Assembly: GCA_030157545.1 (NCBI GenBank)
Contig: JAOAUN010000067.1
Span: forward strand, 1-64,000
Length of the DNA: 64,000 bases
Direction: 5' to 3'
From: Burkholderiaceae bacterium
Lineage (GTDB): Bacteria; Pseudomonadota; Gammaproteobacteria; Burkholderiales; Burkholderiaceae_D
A program made the translations under genes and the position numbers. Each line of letters begins with the position of its first letter. The first letter of the stretch is position 1. The notes under the pieces are model-generated. The model searched no databases, was not told where the DNA came from, and worked only from the letters and a program-made list of their open reading frames with translations. This document shows positions 1-9,926 of this stretch, one piece after another.

Positions 1-72
1 GGAGTACAAGGATTCGAACCTTGGACCCCCTGGTCCCAAACCAGGTGCGCTACCGGGCTGCGCCACACTCCG
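1..72 (-). tRNA. tRNA-Pro (anticodon TGG), 3' end cut by window edge
   Basis: Read on the minus strand, the sequence folds as a cloverleaf. The acceptor 5' strand is CGGAGTG at 72-66, the D arm contains GCGCAGCCCGGTAGCGC, the anticodon stem is CCTGG/CCAGG around the loop TTTGGGA (anticodon TGG), and the T arm carries TTCGAAT. The 3' acceptor strand TACTCC reaches base 1, so only the last paired base and the discriminator lie outside the window. It reads CCN proline codons. Confidence 0.95.
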
Positions 73-81
73 AAGACCGCA

Positions 82-111
82 ATTATATACCTGCTCATGC
101 GTTGGAGTCAC
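82..111 (-). promoter_or_regulatory. Promoter of tRNA-Pro
   Basis: On the minus strand a perfect -10 hexamer TATAAT (82-87) lies about 10 bp upstream of the tRNA 5' end. An imperfect -35, GTGACT (106-111), sits 18 bp further up. The predicted transcription start at about 75 fits a very short tRNA leader. Confidence 0.55.
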
Positions 112-131
112 GCATTTTGTTGCAGGAATCT

Positions 132-1469
132 TTATCCCCGTACCTGATTGGCAATTTGCTCAGCCAGTTTACGTGCCAGCTGCGGATCGCGCGCCTCGAC
201 CATGACCCTGACCAGAGGCTCGGTGCCTGAAGGACGAATCAGTACCCTGCCCGCATCGGCCAGCTCGGCTTCGGCACGCTCTTTTTCAGCCATCACTGCC
301 TTGTTTTTTTGCCAGTCAAAGTCAGGCTGTACTTTCACGTTGATCAATGTCTGCGGCCACAGGCTCATGTCGGCAGTACTTTGCGCCAGAGTTTGTCCGC
401 TGCGTTGCAAAGCCGACAAAACTTGCAATGCCGATACGATGCCGTCGCCGGTCGTGTGCTTGTCGAGGAACAGCAAATGACCGGAACCTTCACCGCCAAG
501 CAGCCAGCCGTGCTGCTGCAGGACTTCCAGTACATAGCGGTCGCCTACTTTGGCGCGGGCGAAACCTACTCCCATTTTTTTGAAGCTCACTTCCAGCGCC
601 ATATTCGTCATCAGCGTACCCACAACGCCGTCTACGCCACCATTGGCCAGTCGATCCTTGACCATGATGTAAAGAAGCTCGTCGCCATTGTAGATACGGC
701 CAGTCGCATCGACCATTAGCAGCCGGTCGGCATCGCCATCGAGTGCAATACCCAAATCTGCCTGGTGCAGCTTGACAGCTTCCGACAAAGCCGCTGGCTC
801 GGTGGCGCCATGCTTGTCATTGATATTGAGGCCATTGGGCTGATTGCCAATAGCAATGACTTCCGCACCCAGTTCATGAAATACATCGGGCGCGATATGG
901 TAGGCCGCGCCGTGTGCGCAATCGACCACCAGCTTCAGGCCTCGCAGGTCGAGTTCGCTCGGAAACGTGCTTTTGCAAAATTCGATATAGCGGCCGCGTG
1001 CATCATCAAGCCGCTTTGCCTTGCCGAGCTTTTCCGAAGATACGCAGTCGATAGGATGTTCGAGCTCCGCCTCTATGGCGGCCTCTACGGCATCCGGCAG
1101 CTTGTTGCCCTGCGCAGAAAAAAACTTGATGCCGTTGTCATGATATGGATTGTGCGACGCAGAGATCACCACGCCGGCCGACAGCCGCAAGGCACGGGTC
1201 AGATAAGCGACTGCCGGCGTTGGCACCGGACCGGCCAGCATGACATCCACACCTGCTGCTGCAAAGCCGGCTTCAAGTGCTGCTTCGAGCATATAGCCGG
1301 AAATGCGGGTGTCTTTCCCGATCAGTACGGCCGGACGACTGCCACCTGCTTCGGCCTGCGCCAGCACCTTGCCGGCGGCATAGCCGATCCGCATCACAAA
1401 CTCCGGCGTGATCGGTGCAGTACCTACGCGGCCACGAACGCCATCCGTTCCAAAATATTTACGTGTCAT
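132..1469 (-). CDS. glmM: Phosphoglucosamine mutase GlmM
   Basis: This cytosolic enzyme interconverts glucosamine-6-phosphate and glucosamine-1-phosphate on the way to UDP-GlcNAc for peptidoglycan and LPS. The 445-residue length is normal for the family. Visible motifs are the N-terminal FGTDGVRG, the phosphoserine loop ISASHNP (Ser at about 105), the Mg-binding DGDADR (244-249), and the C-terminal phosphate-binding RPSGTEP near 415. It is the last gene of ftsH-folP-glmM, the same order as in Escherichia coli, and begins about 25 bp after folP, so it is probably cotranscribed with it. Nothing looks damaged. Confidence 0.97.
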   Translation of the reverse strand: MTRKYFGTDGVRGRVGTAPITPEFVMRIGYAAGKVLAQAEAGGSRPAVLIGKDTRISGYMLEAALEAGFAAAGVDVMLAGPVPTPAVAYLTRALRLSAGVVISASHNPYHDNGIKFFSAQGNKLPDAVEAAIEAELEHPIDCVSSEKLGKAKRLDDARGRYIEFCKSTFPSELDLRGLKLVVDCAHGAAYHIAPDVFHELGAEVIAIGNQPNGLNINDKHGATEPAALSEAVKLHQADLGIALDGDADRLLMVDATGRIYNGDELLYIMVKDRLANGGVDGVVGTLMTNMALEVSFKKMGVGFARAKVGDRYVLEVLQQHGWLLGGEGSGHLLFLDKHTTGDGIVSALQVLSALQRSGQTLAQSTADMSLWPQTLINVKVQPDFDWQKNKAVMAEKERAEAELADAGRVLIRPSGTEPLVRVMVEARDPQLARKLAEQIANQVRG

Positions 1470-1493
1470 GAGTCTTTCATTTCCCGGATTTTT

Positions 1494-2354
1494 TTATAAT
1501 GCTTGTTGTTCTACTGCCTGCCATATTTTCAGTGCATCGATTGTTTCAGCCACATCATGCACGCGCAAAATGCGCGCGCCGTGCAGAGTGGCCATCAATG
1601 CCGCCGACACACTGGCGACCATACGCTGCTCGACTGGCCGACCCGTAATCATGCCCAGCATGCTCTTGCGCGACAGCCCCGCCAGTAATGGCAGTTGCAA
1701 ACCTGCCTGCAATTGCGCGATGTGCGTCAACAATTGCAAATTGTGCGCCGTGGTTTTTCCAAACCCGAAGCCAGGATCAATACACAAGCGGTTGCGCGCA
1801 ATGCCTGCTTCGCGCGCGGCACGCACACGTTCATGCAGAAAAGCGCTGACCTCGACTACGACATCTTCGTAGTGCGGATTCAGTTGCATCGTCTTCGGCT
1901 CGCCTTGCATATGCATAATACAGAGTGCGCAATCGGTATCACTGATCGCCGCCAAGGCGCCCTCTGCACGAAAGCCTTCTATGTCGTTAATCATGTCGGC
2001 GCCGGCATCAACTGCCGCACGCATGACCGCAGGCCGGCGCGTATCAATCGACAAAGGTTTGCCACAATCGCGCAGCGCATAGATAACCGGCATGATGCGC
2101 CGCAGTTCTTCCTCCAGCGACACCGGTGGCGCACCGGGACGCGTCGATTCGCCACCAATGTCGATGATGTCGACGCCTTCGGCGATCATGTTTTCTGCAT
2201 GCGTAATCGCCAGATCCAGCGATCCATGCAATCCGCCATCGGAAAATGAATCGGGCGTTACATTCAATATACCCATGACCAGCGGACGGAAGTCAGCACC
2301 AGACATCGGCAGGCTATAGCGACCGCATTGCAGGGACTCAATTTTATTAATCAA
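1494..2354 (-). CDS. folP: Dihydropteroate synthase FolP, probable TTG start
   Basis: FolP condenses 6-hydroxymethyl-dihydropterin pyrophosphate with p-aminobenzoate in folate synthesis and is the sulfonamide target. It has the family signature MGILNVTPDSFSDGG, the IDIGGESTRPGA loop, and a C-terminal GLSRKS segment. I place the start at a TTG at 2354, preceded by GGAAG at good spacing, giving about 286 residues. The frame is open up to a GTG at 2399, but that codon lies inside the ftsH terminator hairpin. The ATG at 2306 would remove the usual N-terminal strand (LQCGRYSL). It lies between ftsH and glmM. Confidence 0.93.
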   Translation of the reverse strand: MINKIESLQCGRYSLPMSGADFRPLVMGILNVTPDSFSDGGLHGSLDLAITHAENMIAEGVDIIDIGGESTRPGAPPVSLEEELRRIMPVIYALRDCGKPLSIDTRRPAVMRAAVDAGADMINDIEGFRAEGALAAISDTDCALCIMHMQGEPKTMQLNPHYEDVVVEVSAFLHERVRAAREAGIARNRLCIDPGFGFGKTTAHNLQLLTHIAQLQAGLQLPLLAGLSRKSMLGMITGRPVEQRMVASVSAALMATLHGARILRVHDVAETIDALKIWQAVEQQAL

Positions 2355-2381
2355 CGAAAACTTCCAGGCGAAAGGACAAAG

Positions 2382-2408
2382 AAAAAGGGCGAGGATCACT
2401 CCTCACCC
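2382..2408 (-). terminator. Rho-independent terminator after ftsH
   Basis: On the minus strand, GGGTGAGGA, a 4-base loop GTGA and TCCTCGCCC form a nine-position stem with one mismatch, followed by TTTTTCTTT. It lies between the ftsH stop (2435) and the folP start, so it probably lowers folP-glmM expression relative to ftsH. Confidence 0.75.
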
Positions 2409-2434
2409 TCATTGCCAGCATTTCATTTATTGCA

Positions 2435-4318
2435 TCAGGCGGGTGCCGTCGCAGGGGCAACGCCGCCGCCCGTTGAACCATCACTCGGACGTGCCGGCGG
2501 GATACCGGCTTTGGGCGGACGCGGCTCGCGACCATCCATGATGTCGTTGATCTGGTCCGCATCGATGGTTTCCCAATCCAGCAGCGTCTTGGCCATGAGT
2601 TCGACCTTGTCCGCATTGCGCTCCAGCAGGCTGCGCGAGAGCGCATATTGCTGGTCGAGGATGCTGCGGATTTCGGTATCAACTTTCTGCTGGGTCGCTT
2701 CGGACACGGTCTTCGCAGACATGCGCCCGAAGTAAGCGTCCTGCTCGGTGTCTTCATAGACCATGGTACCCAGCGCATCGGACATACCGTAACGCGTGAC
2801 CATCGCGCGCGCCAGCTTGGTCGCACGTTCAAAGTCGTTCGACGCGCCGGTCGACATCTGGTGCATGAAAATTTCTTCTGCAATACGTCCGCCAAACAAG
2901 ATCGCGATTTCTTCCAGCATCTTGTCCTTGTACATATTGACGCGATCATGCTCTGGTAACTGCCAGGTCAGACCCAGCGCGAACCCACGCGGCATGATGG
3001 TGACTTTGTGTACAGGATCAGCTTTTGGCAACAGCTTGGCAACGACCGCGTGGCCGGACTCGTGGTAGGCCGTGTTGCGGCGCTCTTCCTCGCGCATCAC
3101 GGCAGACTTGCGCTCCGGACCCATGACGATCTTGTCTTTCGCGTCTTCAAAGTCCTGCATTTCAACCAGTCGCTTGTTGCGACGGGCAGCAAACAAAGCC
3201 GCTTCGTTAACCAGATTGGCAAGATCAGCGCCCGAAAAACCCGGTGTGCCGCGCGCCAGAATGTCAGCCTTCACGTCAGGACCAATAGGCACCTTGCGCA
3301 TGTGAACCATCAAAATCTGTTCGCGGCCGCGAATATCAGGCAAGCCAACAATGACTTGACGATCGAAACGACCGGGACGCAACAGCGCTTTGTCGAGTAC
3401 GTCGGCACGGTTGGTCGCGGCAATCACGATCACGCCGGCGTTCGCTTCAAAGCCATCCATCTCAACCAGCAACTGATTCAGGGTCTGTTCGCGCTCGTCA
3501 TTGCCGCCGCCCATACCGGCGCCACGGTGACGACCGACTGCATCGATCTCGTCAATGAAGATGATGCAAGGCGAATGTTTTTTTGCATTCTCGAACATGT
3601 CACGCACACGCGATGCGCCGACACCGACAAACATTTCAACGAAGTCTGAACCGGAGATGGTAAAGAACGGCACTTTCGCTTCGCCCGCAATGGCGCGAGC
3701 CAGCAAAGTTTTACCCGTACCCGGAGGGCCGACCATCAAAACGCCGCGTGGAATACGACCACCCAGCTTCTGGAATTTTGTCGGGTCGCGCAAGAAGTCG
3801 ACGAGTTCGTTGACTTCTTCTTTCGCTTCATCACAACCGGCGACATCGGCAAAGGTCACCGCATTGGCATTTTCGTCGAGCATGCGCGCCTTCGATTTAC
3901 CAAAGGAGAAAGCGCCGCCCTTGCCGCCGCCCTGCATCTGGCGCATGAAGAAAATCCACACGCCGATCAAGAGCAGCATCGGGAACCACGAAATGAAAAT
4001 CTGCGAGAGGAACGATGGCGGCTCAGGCTGCTTGACGTCGAACTTGACGCCGTTGTTGACCAGGTCGCCGATCAAGCCGCGATCCAGCGCGGTGGTCGTG
4101 GCCTTGATTTTTTTGCCGTCATTGGTAACGGCAATAATGGTCCGGTCTTCAATGGTCGCTTCGCGAATGCGCTGGGCTTTTACCTCATCCAGAAAGTCGG
4201 AATAAGGAATTGGAGTCGCACCACTGCCTACGCCGCGCTCGTCAAACTGCTTGAAAACAGTAAAAAGCACCAAGGCGATGACGACCCAGATGGCTGCTTT
4301 GGAAAACATATTATTCAC
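2435..4318 (-). CDS. ftsH: ATP-dependent zinc metalloprotease FtsH
   Basis: FtsH is a membrane-anchored AAA+ protease that degrades misfolded membrane proteins and short-lived regulators. At 627 residues it is typical. There is a membrane segment at residues 6-24, a periplasmic domain, a second membrane segment at about 108-125, Walker A GPPGTGKT (197-204), Walker B IIFIDEID (to 259), the second region of homology with RPGRFDR, and the zinc motif HESGH (419-423). The C-terminus is Pro/Ala/Gly-rich. It has its own sigma32-like promoter upstream and a terminator downstream. The upstream neighbour rlmE shares its strand. Confidence 0.98.
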   Translation of the reverse strand: MNNMFSKAAIWVVIALVLFTVFKQFDERGVGSGATPIPYSDFLDEVKAQRIREATIEDRTIIAVTNDGKKIKATTTALDRGLIGDLVNNGVKFDVKQPEPPSFLSQIFISWFPMLLLIGVWIFFMRQMQGGGKGGAFSFGKSKARMLDENANAVTFADVAGCDEAKEEVNELVDFLRDPTKFQKLGGRIPRGVLMVGPPGTGKTLLARAIAGEAKVPFFTISGSDFVEMFVGVGASRVRDMFENAKKHSPCIIFIDEIDAVGRHRGAGMGGGNDEREQTLNQLLVEMDGFEANAGVIVIAATNRADVLDKALLRPGRFDRQVIVGLPDIRGREQILMVHMRKVPIGPDVKADILARGTPGFSGADLANLVNEAALFAARRNKRLVEMQDFEDAKDKIVMGPERKSAVMREEERRNTAYHESGHAVVAKLLPKADPVHKVTIMPRGFALGLTWQLPEHDRVNMYKDKMLEEIAILFGGRIAEEIFMHQMSTGASNDFERATKLARAMVTRYGMSDALGTMVYEDTEQDAYFGRMSAKTVSEATQQKVDTEIRSILDQQYALSRSLLERNADKVELMAKTLLDWETIDADQINDIMDGREPRPPKAGIPPARPSDGSTGGGVAPATAPA

Positions 4319-4394
4319 GAGGACTCCTTAATTGCGGACCGGCTTTAGCTTGGGAATAAATTCTACTCGCAATAACTAAGCCTTGCCAGCAGGT

Positions 4395-4423
4395 ACATTG
4401 GGCTAAATCCCTGATTTTTCAAG
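4395..4423 (-). promoter_or_regulatory. Sigma32 (heat-shock) type promoter for ftsH
   Basis: On the minus strand CTTGAAA (4423-4417) is followed after 14 bp by CCCAATGT (4402-4395). The classical RpoH consensus is CTTGAAA, 13-15 bp, CCCCATNT, so this has one mismatch and correct spacing. It leaves a leader of about 70 bp before the ftsH ATG. Heat-shock control of ftsH is established in E. coli; here it is inferred from the motif. Confidence 0.7.
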
Positions 4424-4462
4424 CCTTAATATGCAAATTCAGGCCAGATTCGGAATGAATTT

Positions 4463-5107
4463 CTAGCCAGGGCTTTTCAAGCCCTTCCCTAACAGGAAAA
4501 TCTCGGAGGATTTATCCCTGCTGGCCTTGGGCTTTTTAGCGCTGACAGTCTTAAACTCTTTGCGGAACTTCTCGATAATTTGAGTGTATCCACTGCCATT
4601 AAAACATTTGACGAGCAGGCTGCCCGAAGGTTTCATGTGTGCCCGTGTGAACTCTATTGCCAAATCGATTATATCTTCCATACGGGCCGCGTCCGTCAAG
4701 GCAATGCCAGACAGATTAGGCGCCATATCCGACAGCACCAGATCGACTTTTTGCCCTTCCAGCGCCGCTTCCAGCTGCTCCAGCACCTCCTGCTCGCGGA
4801 AATCGCCCTGTATGTAGAGCACGTCTGCCACAGGCTCCATAGGCAGCATATCAAGGCCAATGATCCTGCCGTGAATTCCGCCACCGTCCTTGCCGGCCAG
4901 CTTCCTGCGCACGTATTGCGACCAACTGCCCGGGGTGCAGCCTAGGTCGACAATGATCTGCCCGGGCTTGATCAGCTTTTCTTCCTCATCGATTTCCTTG
5001 AGCTTGTAAGCGGCACGGGCCCGATAGCCTTCTTTCTGCGCCAGCTTTACATACGGGTCGTTGATATGGTCATGCAACCAGTTTTTGTTGAGTTTCTTCT
5101 TTGCCAT
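4463..5107 (-). CDS. rlmE: 23S rRNA (uridine-2'-O-)-methyltransferase RlmE (RrmJ/FtsJ)
   Basis: RlmE methylates the 2'-hydroxyl of a 23S rRNA A-loop uridine (U2552 in E. coli) in the large subunit using S-adenosylmethionine. The 214-residue protein has the basic N-terminus, the RARAAYKL segment, the SAM loop DLGCTPGSW, the catalytic-region SDMAPNLSG, and VKCFNG towards the C-terminus. The SAM loop has CTPGS where AAPGG is more usual in the family, a mild variation. It is upstream of ftsH on the same strand and divergent from yhbY with only about 31 bp between starts, an arrangement also seen in E. coli. Confidence 0.95.
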   Translation of the reverse strand: MAKKKLNKNWLHDHINDPYVKLAQKEGYRARAAYKLKEIDEEEKLIKPGQIIVDLGCTPGSWSQYVRRKLAGKDGGGIHGRIIGLDMLPMEPVADVLYIQGDFREQEVLEQLEAALEGQKVDLVLSDMAPNLSGIALTDAARMEDIIDLAIEFTRAHMKPSGSLLVKCFNGSGYTQIIEKFRKEFKTVSAKKPKASRDKSSEIFLLGKGLKSPG

Positions 5108-5138
5108 TCACGTAGAATACTGCTTTTAAAGGATGTTT

Positions 5139-5603
5139 ATGTTGAATCTCACACCAGCGCAGCGCAGCGAACTGCGCGCGGAAGCACACGGACTGTCACC
5201 CATCGTCTTGATCGGTGAAGCCGGCCTGACCCCAGCGGTCATGAAAGAAATTGATGCTGGCTTAAATTCGCATGGCCTCATTAAAGTGCGCGTCTTTGGC
5301 GACGAGCGCGAAGTACGTATCCAGTACTACGAGCAGATCTGCTCGGAACTGCGCGCCGCGCCGGTTCAGCACATCGGCAAGTTGCTGGTCCTGTATCGTC
5401 CGCAAAAAGAAGTTGAAAAAGAACGCAGCGCCACGCGCGGCAAAGGCATGCGTGAAGTGACCATCGTCAAACCGAGCGGCATTAAAAAACCGACGGTTAC
5501 CAAAGTCATGGTCAAAGGTAATGAGCGGGTTACGTTCGGTGGCAACATCAAACGCGCCAAAGTTCGGCAGACCAGCAAGAAGAAACGTGCATTGGGTGAG
5601 TGA
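5139..5603 (+). CDS. yhbY: CRM-domain ribosome assembly RNA-binding protein YhbY
   Basis: YhbY-type proteins bind precursors of the 50S subunit through a CRM domain. Residues 1-95 match this fold: LTPAQRSELRAEAH, then the GLSPIVLIGEAGLT loop and the strand LIKVRVFG. The 154-residue product is longer than the roughly 97-residue E. coli protein, owing to a Lys/Arg-rich C-terminal tail that probably contacts RNA. I prefer the ATG at 5139 because AAAGGA lies 6-7 bp upstream; the ATG at 5133 would overlap that site. Divergent from rlmE. Confidence 0.92.
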   Translation: MLNLTPAQRSELRAEAHGLSPIVLIGEAGLTPAVMKEIDAGLNSHGLIKVRVFGDEREVRIQYYEQICSELRAAPVQHIGKLLVLYRPQKEVEKERSATRGKGMREVTIVKPSGIKKPTVTKVMVKGNERVTFGGNIKRAKVRQTSKKKRALGE

Positions 5604-5613
5604 AGCTTAAAAA

Positions 5614-5670
5614 GACGCCGGATCCCGGCGCGCTGGGATGACAGTCATTATTTACCGTCGTTCCAGCGTC
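5614..5670. repeat. Intergenic palindromic repeat, copy 1
   Basis: The element starts GACGCCGGATCCCGGCG and ends CCAGCGTC. Read on the minus strand it contains ACTGTCATCCCAGCG and then GCCGGGATCCGGCGTC followed by T residues. This aligns along its length with the copy at 50676-50723. It lies between the convergent ends of yhbY and the DUF4149 gene and could also help terminate transcription. Confidence 0.6.
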
Positions 5671-5673
5671 TTG

Positions 5674-6141
5674 TCATTGCCTGCAAGTACTCAACACCAA
5701 CCACCCCGCCAGCACACTCTGCAGCAAATAAATCACGCTGGCCACGCCATGCAGCAAACCAAATCGTGCGCGCGCCGCTTCATCCATCACGCCACCGCTC
5801 AACGCAGCGGACTCTTTCAAAGCAGCCATAAACGGTTGCAAGCCAAAATAGCCAAACAACACGCAAGCCAGCATTGCCGCTGCCAGATACAGCGCGGTGC
5901 GCCGCTGCTGAAATGAACGATCAAGCCACAGCAGTGCCAGCAATAAGAAAGCGCAGACCAGCGACACATAAGCGCCAGCTCTGAACATGCTGCCTGCAAT
6001 CGTTCCGGCCAGCACGCGATCAGATAAAGTCGCAAACAGCACCGGCGCTACCAGATAGCCCAGGCTCCAGATACTGCCGGCCCAGATCGTAACAAGCAAA
6101 ACGCGCGCACGCGGTAACAGTGCCGCCGCAGTCAGCCGCAT
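5674..6141 (-). CDS. DUF4149 integral membrane protein
   Basis: A 155-residue hydrophobic protein with about four membrane segments: roughly 13-35 (VLLVTIWAGSIWSLGYLVAPVLF), 53-70, 83-103 and 133-150. The WAGSIW...APVLF pattern near the N-terminus is characteristic of the DUF4149 family, which has no established function. Its ATG overlaps the greA stop codon by one base (TGATG), so it is almost certainly translated with greA. The short loop between the last two helices holds most of the charged residues. No catalytic motif is visible. Confidence 0.85.
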   Translation of the reverse strand: MRLTAAALLPRARVLLVTIWAGSIWSLGYLVAPVLFATLSDRVLAGTIAGSMFRAGAYVSLVCAFLLLALLWLDRSFQQRRTALYLAAAMLACVLFGYFGLQPFMAALKESAALSGGVMDEAARARFGLLHGVASVIYLLQSVLAGWLVLSTCRQ

Positions 6142-6617
6142 CAGATGTAACGTACTTCCAGCACTTCGTACTCACGCACGCCACCGGGTGCCTGCACTTC
6201 CACCACGTCGCCTGCATATTTTCCGATCAGCGCGCGCGCAATGGGTGACGTGATCGACACTTTCAACTCTTTCAAGTCTGCTTCATCAGTGCCCACGATC
6301 TGATACGTGACTTTGTCACCGCTCTCGAGATCTTCCAGGCTGACAGTGGATGCAAACACGACGCGGCCTTCAGCGTCGAGCAGGGTCGGGTCAATAATCT
6401 GTGCTGCACTCAGGGTGCTTTCCAGTTCATTGATACGACCTTCGACAAAACTCTGGCGCTCTTTGGCTGCGTCGTACTCGGCGTTTTCCGAGAGGTCGCC
6501 TTGCGCACGCGCTTCCGAGATCGCATTGATCACGGCCGGACGTTCTTTGGTTTTCAGATTATGCAGCTCATCTTTCAACAGCTGCGCACCACGTACGGTA
6601 AGAGGAACTGAGCTCAT
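6141..6617 (-). CDS. greA: Transcription elongation factor GreA
   Basis: GreA rescues backtracked RNA polymerase by stimulating transcript cleavage through the secondary channel. The 158-residue protein has the N-terminal coiled coil with the acidic tip sequence GDLSENAEYDAAKE (about residues 41-54) and the C-terminal FKBP-like domain ending in EYEVLEVRYI. Length is standard. It follows carB after a terminator hairpin, so it probably has its own promoter as well as any readthrough. The downstream DUF4149 gene overlaps its stop. Confidence 0.97.
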   Translation of the reverse strand: MSSVPLTVRGAQLLKDELHNLKTKERPAVINAISEARAQGDLSENAEYDAAKERQSFVEGRINELESTLSAAQIIDPTLLDAEGRVVFASTVSLEDLESGDKVTYQIVGTDEADLKELKVSITSPIARALIGKYAGDVVEVQAPGGVREYEVLEVRYI

Positions 6618-6643
6618 GGATTTTTCGTTTGCCTAAATGAAAA

Positions 6644-6675
6644 CCACAGAGGCCGCCGGATGACGACCTCTGTGG
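6644..6675 (-). terminator. Terminator hairpin after carB
   Basis: CCACAGAGG and CCTCTGTGG form a perfect 9-bp stem around a 14-base loop. On the minus strand it is followed by TTTTCATTT. It lies 20 bp past the carB stop and upstream of greA. Confidence 0.7.
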
Positions 6676-6695
6676 CAGGGATACCAACTTGGCTT

Positions 6696-9600
6696 TTAGT
6701 GTAAAGATTTGTGCAAGCCTTGTAAATCGTAGACGTGCAACTGCTCAAGATGGGCCATACCTTCGACCGCTGCTTCAGCACCTGCAATCGTGGTGTAGGT
6801 TGTCACGCGTGCTGCCAATGCCGACGTGCGAATCGCGCGCGAATCGGTAATGGCAGTGCGCTTTTCTTCAACCGTATTGACCACGAGCGCAATTTCGTTG
6901 TTCTTGATCATGTCAACGATATGCGGCCGGCCCTCGACCACTTTGTTGACAGTGTTGACTGCCAGGCCGGCAGCAGCAATCGCTGCAGCCGTACCCTTGG
7001 TGGCGACGATAGTAAAACCGATCTCGATCAAGTCTTTTGCCACTTGCACCGCACGCGGTTTGTCGCTGGCTTTGACTGACAAGAATACTTTGCCGGACTT
7101 CGGCAAACGTATGCTCGCGCCGAGTTGTGATTTGACGAAGGCTTCACCAAAGGTGCGGCCTACGCCCATCACTTCACCAGTCGATTTCATTTCCGGTCCG
7201 AGAATGGTGTCGACGCCCGGGAATTTCACGAACGGGAACACCGCTTCTTTCACGCTGAAATACGGCGGCACGACTTCATCCTTGATGCCCTGGCTGTCGA
7301 GCGACTGACCGGCCATGCATCGCGCAGCAATCTTGGCCAGTTGCAGGCCGGTCGCTTTCGATACATACGGCACGGTGCGCGAAGCACGCGGGTTCACTTC
7401 CAGCACGAAGACGACATCTTCCATCTTGCCGTCGACTTCTTTTTGCTGGATTGCGAACTGCACATTCATCAGGCCGATCACGTTCAAACCCTTGGCCATC
7501 AGGGCAGTCTGGTGCTTCAGCTCATTGATGGTCGCTTGCGACAGCGAGTAAGGCGGCAGCGAACAGGCAGAGTCACCGGAGTGCACGCCAGCTTGTTCAA
7601 TATGCTCCATCACGCCGCCGATGAAGGTGCGCGTGCCATCGGACAGACAGTCCACGTCGACTTCAATGGCGTCATTCAGGAAGCGATCCAGCAGCACTGG
7701 CGAATCATGCGAAACCTTGACCGCTTCGCGCATGTAGCGCTCGAGGTCACGTTGCTCATGCACGATTTCCATTGCGCGGCCGCCCAGAACATACGACGGA
7801 CGCACGACCAGCGGATAGCCGATTTCCTGTGCCAGGAGCAATGCGTCTTCTTCCGTGCGCGCAGTGCGGTTAGGCGGCTGGCGCAGGTTCAGTTCTTGCA
7901 GCAGCTTCTGGAAACGCTCGCGGTCTTCGGCAGCATCAATCATGTCTGGCGAGGTGCCGATGATGGGCACGCCATTAGCTTCCAGATCAAGCGCGAGCTT
8001 GAGCGGTGTCTGACCGCCATACTGCACGATCACGCCAACCGGCTTTTCCTTGGCGACGATTTCGAGCACGTCTTCCAGCGTCAGCGGCTCGAAGTACAAG
8101 CGGTCTGAGGTGTCGTAGTCGGTCGAGACTGTTTCAGGATTACAGTTGACCATGATGGTCTCGTAACCATCTTCGCGCATTGCAAACGCTGCATGGACGC
8201 AGCAATAGTCAAACTCGATACCCTGACCAATACGGTTAGGTCCACCGCCGAGCACCATGATTTTTTTCTTGTCGGTCGGATTCGACTCGCACTCTTCCTC
8301 ATAGGTCGAGTACATGTACGCGGTATCAGTTGCGAATTCGCCAGCGCAGGTATCGACGCGCTTATAGACCGGACGCAGATTCATGGCGTGACGGGTTTCG
8401 CGTACGGCCTTGTCGGTGGTCTTCAACAACTTGGCCAGACGGCGGTCGGCAAAACCTTTTTGCTTCAGCTTCAACAGGGTTGGCTTGTCGATATCGGCCA
8501 GCGTTTGCGTTTCCAGCCACAGTTCGATATCAATAATTTCCTTGATCTGCGCGAGGAACCACGGGTCGATGCTGGTGAGTTGATGCACTTCTTCCAGCGA
8601 GAAGCCGATGGCGAATGCGTCGCCGACATACCAGATGCGATCCGGACCCGGCTCGCCGAGTTCTTCTTCAATCACTTCACGGTCGGTGGTTTTTTCATTC
8701 ATGCCATCGACGCCAACTTCAAGACCGCGCAGCGCTTTCTGGAAAGATTCCTGGAACGTGCGACCAATGGCCATGACTTCACCGACCGATTTCATTTGCG
8801 TAGTCAGGTGACTGTCGGCAGTCGGGAATTTTTCAAACGCAAAGCGTGGAATCTTGGTGACAACGTAGTCAATGCTCGGCTCGAACGAGGCCGGCGTTGC
8901 GCCGCCGGTGATCTCGTTGCGCAATTCGTCTAGGGTATAACCGACAGCCAGCTTGGCAGCGATTTTCGCGATAGGAAAACCGGTAGCCTTCGATGCCAGC
9001 GCCGACGAACGCGACACACGTGGATTCATTTCGATGACGATCATGCGGCCGTCTTTCGGGTTCACCGAAAATTGCACGTTAGAGCCGCCGGTATCAACGC
9101 CGATCTCGCGCAGGACGGCGAGCGACGCATTACGCATGATCTGGTATTCCTTGTCCGTCAGCGTTTGCGCCGGTGCGACCGTGATCGAATCGCCGGTATG
9201 CACACCCATCGGATCCAGATTTTCAATCGAGCAGACGATGATGCAGTTGTCGTTCTTGTCGCGCACGACTTCCATCTCGTACTCTTTCCAGCCGAGCAGC
9301 GATTCTTCAATCAGCAGCTCGTTGGTCGGCGAGGCTTCCAGACCGCGCTTACAAATGGTTTCGAACTCTTCCGCGTTATACGCAATGCCGCCGCCGCTGC
9401 CGCCCATGGTGAACGATGGACGGATGATGGTCGGAAAGCCCACTTCTTTCTGCACAGCCCACGCTTCGTCCATCGAATGCGCCACACCGGAGCGCGCCGA
9501 TCCGAGGCCGATCTTGGTCATTGCATCTTTGAATTTCGAGCGGTCTTCTGCCTTGTCGATAGCTTCGGGCGTGGCGCCGATCAGTTCGACTTTATATTTT

Positions 9601-9926
9601 TCCAGAATGCCATGGCGATGCAGGTCCAGCGCGCAGTTCAGCGCGGTTTGGCCGCCCATGGTCGGCAGGATCGCGTCCGGCTTTTCTTTCTCAATGATGC
9701 GCTCGACAACTTGCCACGTGATCGGCTCGATGTAGGTAACATCGGCCATCTCGGGGTCGGTCATGATGGTGGCCGGATTGCTGTTGACCAGAATGACTTT
9801 GTAACCTTCTTCACGCAGAGCCTTGCAAGCCTGAGCGCCGGAGTAGTCGAATTCGCAGGCCTGACCAATAATGATAGGGCCGGCGCCGATGATGAGAATG
9901 CTTTTAATGTCGGTGCGCTTAGCCAT
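6696..9926 (-). CDS. carB: Carbamoyl-phosphate synthase large subunit CarB
   Basis: CarB makes carbamoyl phosphate from bicarbonate, ATP and CarA-supplied ammonia for arginine and pyrimidine synthesis. The 1076 residues contain two homologous synthetase halves. The first opens with [22 protein letters not shown] and has [11 protein letters not shown] in its ATP-grasp domain. The second begins near 560 with [20 protein letters not shown] and has [10 protein letters not shown]. The C-terminal allosteric (MGS-like) domain starts near 945. It overlaps carA by 8 bp. The large oppositely oriented open frames across it are shadows, since this frame is conserved end to end. Confidence 0.98.
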   Translation of the reverse strand: MAKRTDIKSILIIGAGPIIIGQACEFDYSGAQACKALREEGYKVILVNSNPATIMTDPEMADVTYIEPITWQVVERIIEKEKPDAILPTMGGQTALNCALDLHRHGILEKYKVELIGATPEAIDKAEDRSKFKDAMTKIGLGSARSGVAHSMDEAWAVQKEVGFPTIIRPSFTMGGSGGGIAYNAEEFETICKRGLEASPTNELLIEESLLGWKEYEMEVVRDKNDNCIIVCSIENLDPMGVHTGDSITVAPAQTLTDKEYQIMRNASLAVLREIGVDTGGSNVQFSVNPKDGRMIVIEMNPRVSRSSALASKATGFPIAKIAAKLAVGYTLDELRNEITGGATPASFEPSIDYVVTKIPRFAFEKFPTADSHLTTQMKSVGEVMAIGRTFQESFQKALRGLEVGVDGMNEKTTDREVIEEELGEPGPDRIWYVGDAFAIGFSLEEVHQLTSIDPWFLAQIKEIIDIELWLETQTLADIDKPTLLKLKQKGFADRRLAKLLKTTDKAVRETRHAMNLRPVYKRVDTCAGEFATDTAYMYSTYEEECESNPTDKKKIMVLGGGPNRIGQGIEFDYCCVHAAFAMREDGYETIMVNCNPETVSTDYDTSDRLYFEPLTLEDVLEIVAKEKPVGVIVQYGGQTPLKLALDLEANGVPIIGTSPDMIDAAEDRERFQKLLQELNLRQPPNRTARTEEDALLLAQEIGYPLVVRPSYVLGGRAMEIVHEQRDLERYMREAVKVSHDSPVLLDRFLNDAIEVDVDCLSDGTRTFIGGVMEHIEQAGVHSGDSACSLPPYSLSQATINELKHQTALMAKGLNVIGLMNVQFAIQQKEVDGKMEDVVFVLEVNPRASRTVPYVSKATGLQLAKIAARCMAGQSLDSQGIKDEVVPPYFSVKEAVFPFVKFPGVDTILGPEMKSTGEVMGVGRTFGEAFVKSQLGASIRLPKSGKVFLSVKASDKPRAVQVAKDLIEIGFTIVATKGTAAAIAAAGLAVNTVNKVVEGRPHIVDMIKNNEIALVVNTVEEKRTAITDSRAIRTSALAARVTTYTTIAGAEAAVEGMAHLEQLHVYDLQGLHKSLH

